Assembly: GCA_023399455.1 (NCBI GenBank)
Contig: JAEWPN010000114.1
Span: 1-28,420 of the forward strand
Length of the DNA: 28,420 nucleotides
Source: Bacillota bacterium
Lineage (GTDB): Bacteria > Bacillota > Clostridia > Lachnospirales > Lachnospiraceae
Reading direction: 5' to 3'
A program made the translations under genes and the position numbers. Below are positions 25,109-28,420 of this stretch, piece by piece (the first letter of the stretch is position 1; each line of letters opens with the position of its first letter). The notes under the pieces are model-generated. The model was not told the origin of the DNA. It worked only from the letters and a program-made list of their open reading frames with translations, and did no database searches.

Positions 25109-26296
25109 TTATAAGCCGCTTATGTCGATATTACCGGACCCGCAGGAGACTTTGATATTCTTTTGCAAGTCCGGAGAGGAAAGCGGTTTATACTTTGCGC
25201 CCATATCCTGCTCTTCGATTTTAATGGTGCCGTATTCTGTAAATAAATCGTAGGAATAGTCGGCAGCAGGGGAGGAGAAGCGCAGGGAAACGTTTCCATA
25301 TTCATTATCTGCTGTTAAGGTATGGAAGGCAGCATCCTTCATGTATAGAGATCCGGATCCCATCGTAATATCCGTATTTCCGGATATGGTAATCCGCTCC
25401 GCGTTGTTTTCGCCGTATTCGATATCTGCAATGAAATTGTTTGCCGTTATATCCGCTATGGTAAGGTCACCCGTATTTATTTTTACGGAGAGAGAATCGG
25501 TATCTATGGAGCTTAACTGTAGGTCACCGTAATCGATCACTGTTTCAAAGATACCGGAAGCGATATTCTTTATATTCAGGCTGCCGGTATTTACTTTCAT
25601 GGTAATGGCAGAAGCGTCGATGGCGCTTAGCGCTGCGTCTCCGTAATCAGTGGTTACTGTCAGGGTATCTGTAGTTATATTGTCCATATTCAAATCGCCG
25701 GTGTTTATGTTCAGCCCGATGACAGGAGCACTGACATCGGTCAGGCTTACATCACCGTAATCCGTATATAAGGAAACGGAAGAAGCATTTAAAGCCGAAA
25801 GATTAGTGTTTCCACAGTCATTGCTGATCGAAACATTGCTCAATTCGGTGTTGTCTGGAATATAAACGGTAATGGATTCGTTTTCCCGTACGTTGCTGCT
25901 TCGAATACCTGAGAAGCCGATAAACATGTAGTTGGAGGAAGAGGCTGTATTACTCGCTTGATCTACATACAGCGTACCGTCTTTTATTTCATAGGACAAA
26001 GGATGATTCGCGGCCGTTTTATAAGAAATCTTGAAGTGATCGGATTCTTTGATTTCTACATTGGCATAGGAAGCGCTCATATCAATACTTTGAAAAGCGT
26101 CCAGTTCGCTATCTATTGTCTCCAAAATGTCAGTTTCCTTCAGCTTTGTCTGGTTCCAGGTATATACCTGGAAGCCATCCCGGTTTATGCCGATACCGAT
26201 AACGCTTTCGCCGAGAAAAAAGCCTGTAAAATATAAAATGATGCCCAGACCGATAAAAGCAGCACATACAGCAAGAAATTTATTTGTTTTGCTCAT
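25109..26296 (-). CDS. DUF4097-type secreted/membrane beta-solenoid protein
   Basis: The 395-residue protein has a short basic N-terminus, one membrane segment (about 7-29) and a large external beta-rich domain. Within it, glycines recur at exact 19-residue steps (162, 181, 200, 219, 238, 257, 276, 295), then at 315 and 334. Each lies in a turn motif that alternates between D-Y-G-D type and N-T-G-D type. This is one strand-turn rung per repeat, the DUF4097 beta-solenoid pattern. Start 26296 has AGGAGGA 7 bases upstream; it overlaps the preceding DUF1700 gene by 17 bases. It is the last gene of the padR operon. Its role is unknown; the family accompanies PadR/DUF1700 pairs and is thought to act in envelope sensing or modification. 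Confidence 0.82.
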   Translation of the reverse strand: MSKTNKFLAVCAAFIGLGIILYFTGFFLGESVIGIGINRDGFQVYTWNQTKLKETDILETIDSELDAFQSIDMSASYANVEIKESDHFKISYKTAANHPLSYEIKDGTLYVDQASNTASSSNYMFIGFSGIRSSNVRENESITVYIPDNTELSNVSISNDCGNTNLSALNASSVSLYTDYGDVSLTDVSAPVIGLNINTGDLNMDNITTDTLTVTTDYGDAALSAIDASAITMKVNTGSLNIKNIASGIFETVIDYGDLQLSSIDTDSLSVKINTGDLTIADITANNFIADIEYGENNAERITISGNTDITMGSGSLYMKDAAFHTLTADNEYGNVSLRFSSPAADYSYDLFTEYGTIKIEEQDMGAKYKPLSSPDLQKNIKVSCGSGNIDISGL

Positions 26297-26879
26297 TTTT
26301 TCTTCCTCCTTTTTCAATGAGATGTCCGAAGAAACGTACCATGCCGGTAAGGAACCATTGGCAGAAGCGTATCATGCCGAAGGTCAGCAGCATGCCGATT
26401 CCCATAGAGACAAGGCCGGCTCCCAGGCAGCTGAGGAAGGCAGGGAAATTGACGGTGATCACGGTGAATCCGGCGACGATGCAAAAAGGGCCGGAAATGG
26501 TAAGCACGATGCCTGCAAAGATAAAGCACACTATGATTGCCAGTATACAAAAAACAAAGGCGATGATCATTACGGCGAAGGCCAGAGCCAGAGGAAGAGC
26601 CAGAGGTGCCGCACATACAGCGAGGACACCCACCCAAACGGCATTTAAGCCTCTTTTTACGTCCTTGACCGGAGCTGATGCGTTTTTGCGAACGATTTCG
26701 GCTATGATTTGTTCTGCTGCGAATTCCGGTGTGCCCAGATTCTCAATTACCTGAGCCTCTTCTTCGGCGCCTGCATCGGAAAAATATTCTTCAAAATAAT
26801 CCACGGCCCTTTCAAAGTCCTCTTTTGGAAGACGACGCAATTGTTTCCTTAAGGACTGCATGTATTCCACTTTATTCAT
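26280..26879 (-). CDS. DUF1700 (HAAS-type) membrane protein
   Basis: The 199-residue protein starts with a helical cytoplasmic HAAS-like domain (residues 1-65: MNKVEYMQSLRKQLRRLPKEDF, VDYFEEYFSDAG, VIENLGTPEFAAEQI), followed by about three to four membrane segments (79-180) and a charged tail. Proteins with this N-terminus regularly sit beside PadR regulators and are proposed to be their membrane partners. The start at 26879 has GGGAGG 8 bases upstream; an in-frame ATG twelve codons earlier lies inside padR and is less likely. It overlaps padR by 8 bases and the DUF4097 gene by 17, so the three proteins are probably made in a coordinated ratio. Confidence 0.85.
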   Translation of the reverse strand: MNKVEYMQSLRKQLRRLPKEDFERAVDYFEEYFSDAGAEEEAQVIENLGTPEFAAEQIIAEIVRKNASAPVKDVKRGLNAVWVGVLAVCAAPLALPLALAFAVMIIAFVFCILAIIVCFIFAGIVLTISGPFCIVAGFTVITVNFPAFLSCLGAGLVSMGIGMLLTFGMIRFCQWFLTGMVRFFGHLIEKGGRKNEQNK

Positions 26880-27213
26880 TTTTGTTTCCTCCCTCTTGGA
26901 AAGTCTTTTTCTCATTTATGATTTCTTCTATGGCGGCAATATGTTGCTGCCACTCGTTTTTCAGGTATTGCCATTGGTTTTCTCCTGCCTCGGTTATACG
27001 GTAATATTTGCGGTTGCGGCCCTGGAAGGGCTGGTCATAGGTAATGACGAAATCGTTGTCAGAAAGGCGGCGGAGGATGGGGTAAAGCGTAGAATCCTTC
27101 ATATTTGATACGCTTTTTAGTTGCTGACTGATCTGGTAACCGTAGCTGTCTTGCTGCCGGACGATAGAGAGGAGGAGAAAGTCCAGCAAGGGGGAGCTGA
27201 TCGGGTATATCAT
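26872..27213 (-). CDS. PadR family transcriptional repressor
   Basis: The 113-residue protein is a short PadR: a winged helix with LLDFLLLSIVRQQDSYGYQISQQL (residues 9-32) and KDSTLYPILRRLSDNDFV (39-56), a wing RNRKYYRITEAGENQW (66-81), and a C-terminal dimerisation helix. It should bind DNA as a dimer and repress its own operon until a ligand or partner releases it. Start 27213 is chosen because AAGGAG lies 5 bases upstream, giving the normal family length. It is the first gene of the padR-DUF1700-DUF4097 operon; its promoter carries a palindrome over the -35 box. Confidence 0.92.
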   Translation of the reverse strand: MIYPISSPLLDFLLLSIVRQQDSYGYQISQQLKSVSNMKDSTLYPILRRLSDNDFVITYDQPFQGRNRKYYRITEAGENQWQYLKNEWQQHIAAIEEIINEKKTFQEGGNKNE

Positions 27214-27323
27214 ATGAACTCCTTTCTTCGGTATGGATTTTAGATATGCACTCGAAATTGCAAAGGTGCTGGAAAAAGCCAAGACTGATAACTTTATTTT
27301 TTGTATATGTAATTATTATGCAT

Positions 27324-27359
27324 ATTATATATTGTATAATATATATTGTCAATATATAT
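27324..27359 (-). promoter_or_regulatory. padR operon promoter with overlapping palindromic operator
   Basis: On the minus strand a full-consensus TTGACA (complement of 27347-27352) is 17 bases from a full-consensus TATAAT (complement of 27324-27329). A palindrome of two 10-base arms around one central T (27339-27359) covers the -35 box. A second, ATATTATA/TATAATAT (27322-27342), covers the -10. A strong promoter under two palindromes suits autorepression by PadR. The leader to padR is about 100 bases. Confidence 0.65.
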
Positions 27360-27403
27360 ATTCATAAATAAAAACCTTTGGAAAAGCAATGTAAAATGAG
27401 ATG

Positions 27404-27432
27404 TTGTATGAAAGCTGCAATCGTGTGATAAT
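27404..27432 (+). promoter_or_regulatory. Promoter of the ArsC/Spx-like gene
   Basis: TTGTAT (27404-27409) and GATAAT (27427-27432) are 17 bases apart, with TGT directly before the second (extended -10). The start near 27439 places the 20-pair stem-loop within about the first 70 bases of the transcript. Confidence 0.5.
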
Positions 27433-27449
27433 ATTATAGAAGAAAACGG

Positions 27450-27505
27450 TACCATTGTTTGACAAGGTCACACACGGTCGGATAAGACCTTGTCAAACGA
27501 TGGTA
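27450..27505 (+). promoter_or_regulatory. 20-pair stem-loop in the leader of the ArsC/Spx-like gene
   Basis: The arms 27450-27469 and 27486-27505 are inverted copies with a single change that still allows a G-U pair in RNA, giving 20 continuous pairs around a 16-base loop. No U-tract follows, so it is not an intrinsic terminator. It ends 38 bases before the ATG. It could protect the 5-prime end, bind a regulator as DNA, or be part of a larger regulatory RNA. GGTC occurs twice (27466-27469, 27476-27479), so an alternative pairing with GACC at 27486-27489 exists. Confidence 0.6.
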
Positions 27506-27543
27506 GTAAATTTATAAACTAAAATTTAGAAAAGAGGTATGTT

Positions 27544-27900
27544 ATGAAGGTCCTATTTGTAGAATATCCGAAATGCAGTACTTGCAAAAAGGCGGGAGAG
27601 TGGTTGAAGGCGCATGAAATTGCTTACATAGACAGGCATATTAAGGAGGATAATCCTACTGCGGCGGAATTGAAGGAGTGGCATGAGAGAAGCGGAAAGG
27701 ATATAAAGAGCTTTTTTAATACGAGCGGGAACTTGTATAAGGAAATGCAGTTGAAGGATAAGCTTCCGGGTATGACCCTGGAAGAGAAATATGCTCTTCT
27801 TTCTACAGACGGAATGCTCGTGAAGAGGCCGGTTGTGATTGGTGAAGACTTTGTTTTGGTAGGCTTTAAGGAAGCGGAGTGGATGGATAAGCTGGGATAG
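27544..27900 (+). CDS. ArsC/Spx family thioredoxin-fold protein
   Basis: The 118-residue protein has the family's opening VLFVEYPKCSTCKKAGEWL with a CxxC pair (C11, C14), then YIDRHIKEDNPTAAEL, FFNTSGNLYKEM (family F-N-T-x-G-x-x-Y-R/K), and LVKRPVVIGEDFVLVGFKEAEW. This is the YffB/Spx/ArsC-like type of glutaredoxin-related protein, often annotated arsenate reductase family, whose members range from arsenate reductases to redox-sensing RNA polymerase binders. No arsenic genes are nearby, so arsenate reduction is not supported by context. It has AGAGG upstream of the ATG and forms a single-gene unit divergent from the padR operon. Confidence 0.85.
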   Translation: MKVLFVEYPKCSTCKKAGEWLKAHEIAYIDRHIKEDNPTAAELKEWHERSGKDIKSFFNTSGNLYKEMQLKDKLPGMTLEEKYALLSTDGMLVKRPVVIGEDFVLVGFKEAEWMDKLG

Positions 27901-28023
27901 AAACGGATATAAGAATAATCGGGAATAACGGATACTTTTTCACAAACCTTTCATGAAGGTATCATATTTCTTTCACAAAAAAGTGATTAAATAAGATACA
28001 AATTATACGAAGGAGAACAATTT

Positions 28024-28420
28024 ATGCGAAAGAGTATAGGCGTTAAAATTCTCGGTTTAGTAGCCATATTGCTGCTTACGGGTCTGGCGGGCAGCATTAC
28101 CAGTACATTTTTAATTAGGAATATGAACGAAAAGGCGCAAATCATCGCCAATGATAATATGGATGCGGTTACGCTGCTTTTCAATACGGCGAGAAGCGTG
28201 GAGAGGGTACAGAAGTTCGTTAACAGCTCGTCCGAGGACAGCAACAGCGAAGCGGAGGCGGCGGCGACGGCGTTTGCGGAGCTGGAGGAAGTGCTGTCCG
28301 TATTTGATAATGAGGAGATCATGTCTGCTCTTCATATTTACCAGGAGGCGTATACGGCATATGTGCAGGCGGCCAGCCAGATGGGAAGGATGATGCCTGA
28401 TACGGCGCAGCAGGAGGCGG
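28024..28420 (+). CDS. N-terminal part of a membrane sensor, probably a methyl-accepting chemotaxis protein
   Basis: The frame runs open to the window end (132 codons seen). It starts MRKSIGVKILGLVAILLLTGLAGSITS, a basic tip and a membrane segment (about 7-32), followed by a long helical external region (MNEKAQIIANDNMDAVTLLFNTARSVERVQKFV...). This is the usual beginning of a four-helix-bundle ligand-binding domain of chemoreceptors; some histidine kinases start likewise. AGGAG lies 8 bases before the ATG. The signalling part that would decide between these options is outside the window. Confidence 0.65.
   Translation, partial: MRKSIGVKILGLVAILLLTGLAGSITSTFLIRNMNEKAQIIANDNMDAVTLLFNTARSVERVQKFVNSSSEDSNSEAEAAATAFAELEEVLSVFDNEEIMSALHIYQEAYTAYVQAASQMGRMMPDTAQQEA

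Noticed and set aside
27544..27900. Arsenate reductase in an arsenic resistance locus
   Set aside because: No arsR, arsB or acr3 gene is near, and the protein family also contains Spx-like and YffB-like proteins, so only the fold family is called.

Overview
The window looks like chromosomal DNA of a low-to-moderate GC Clostridia, most likely a Lachnospiraceae-type gut anaerobe. Reasons: Firmicutes-type helicase-loading genes (DnaD- and DnaI-like), SpoVG, a GlgC/GlgD pair, strong AGGAGG-type ribosome binding sites, an XpaC-TelA pair, a PadR-DUF1700-DUF4097 operon, and a GH31 enzyme that matches, from memory, the Blautia (Ruminococcus) obeum isomaltase type. The assignment is by gene content only. 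I see no rRNA, tRNA, CRISPR array, insertion sequence, prophage or origin genes.

Region 1 (1-6.8 kb, minus strand): the first codons of an unidentified gene leave the window on the left, then a MATE transporter, a divergent PRPP synthetase, a DnaI/DnaC-like helicase loader, a DnaD-like primosome protein, and murC. The dnaD-dnaI-prs genes form an apparent operon with its own promoter. Upstream of it lie three 9-bp sequences in direct tandem, two of which equal the classical DnaA box TTATCCACA. More DnaA-box-like sequence sits in a terminator-like hairpin behind murC.

Region 2 (6.8-14.3 kb, plus strand): murC and glgC diverge from an AT-rich spacer with a promoter for each. Then come glgC-glgD (4-bp overlap), spoVG, a strong terminator, and pth-mfd behind a new promoter with a structured leader. 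The order echoes the Bacillus spoVG-glmU-prs-ctc-pth-mfd block, with the glgCD nucleotidyltransferases where Bacillus has glmU, and prs nearby on the other strand.

Region 3 (14.3-17.7 kb): a GNAT acetyltransferase convergent with mfd, an ECF-type sigma factor with an overlapping membrane-anchored partner (likely anti-sigma), a terminator, then a LytTR regulator overlapping a shortened DUF3021 membrane protein.

Region 4 (17.7-25.1 kb, plus strand): xpaC-telA, a radical SAM protein, then an apparent operon of membrane-anchored amidase, two different YjbQ/UPF0047 proteins and a GH31 alpha-glucosidase, closed by a strong terminator.

Region 5 (25.1-28.4 kb): a minus-strand padR-DUF1700-DUF4097 operon with a consensus promoter overlapped by a palindrome, a divergent ArsC/Spx-like thioredoxin-fold gene whose leader starts with a 20-bp stem-loop, and the N-terminal part of a membrane sensor or chemotaxis-type protein cut by the window end. 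No clearly novel multi-gene defence or mobile system was found. The most interesting signals are the tandem DnaA boxes, the pth leader, the collapsed LytTR-DUF3021 pair, the exact 19-residue solenoid of the DUF4097 protein and the padR operator.
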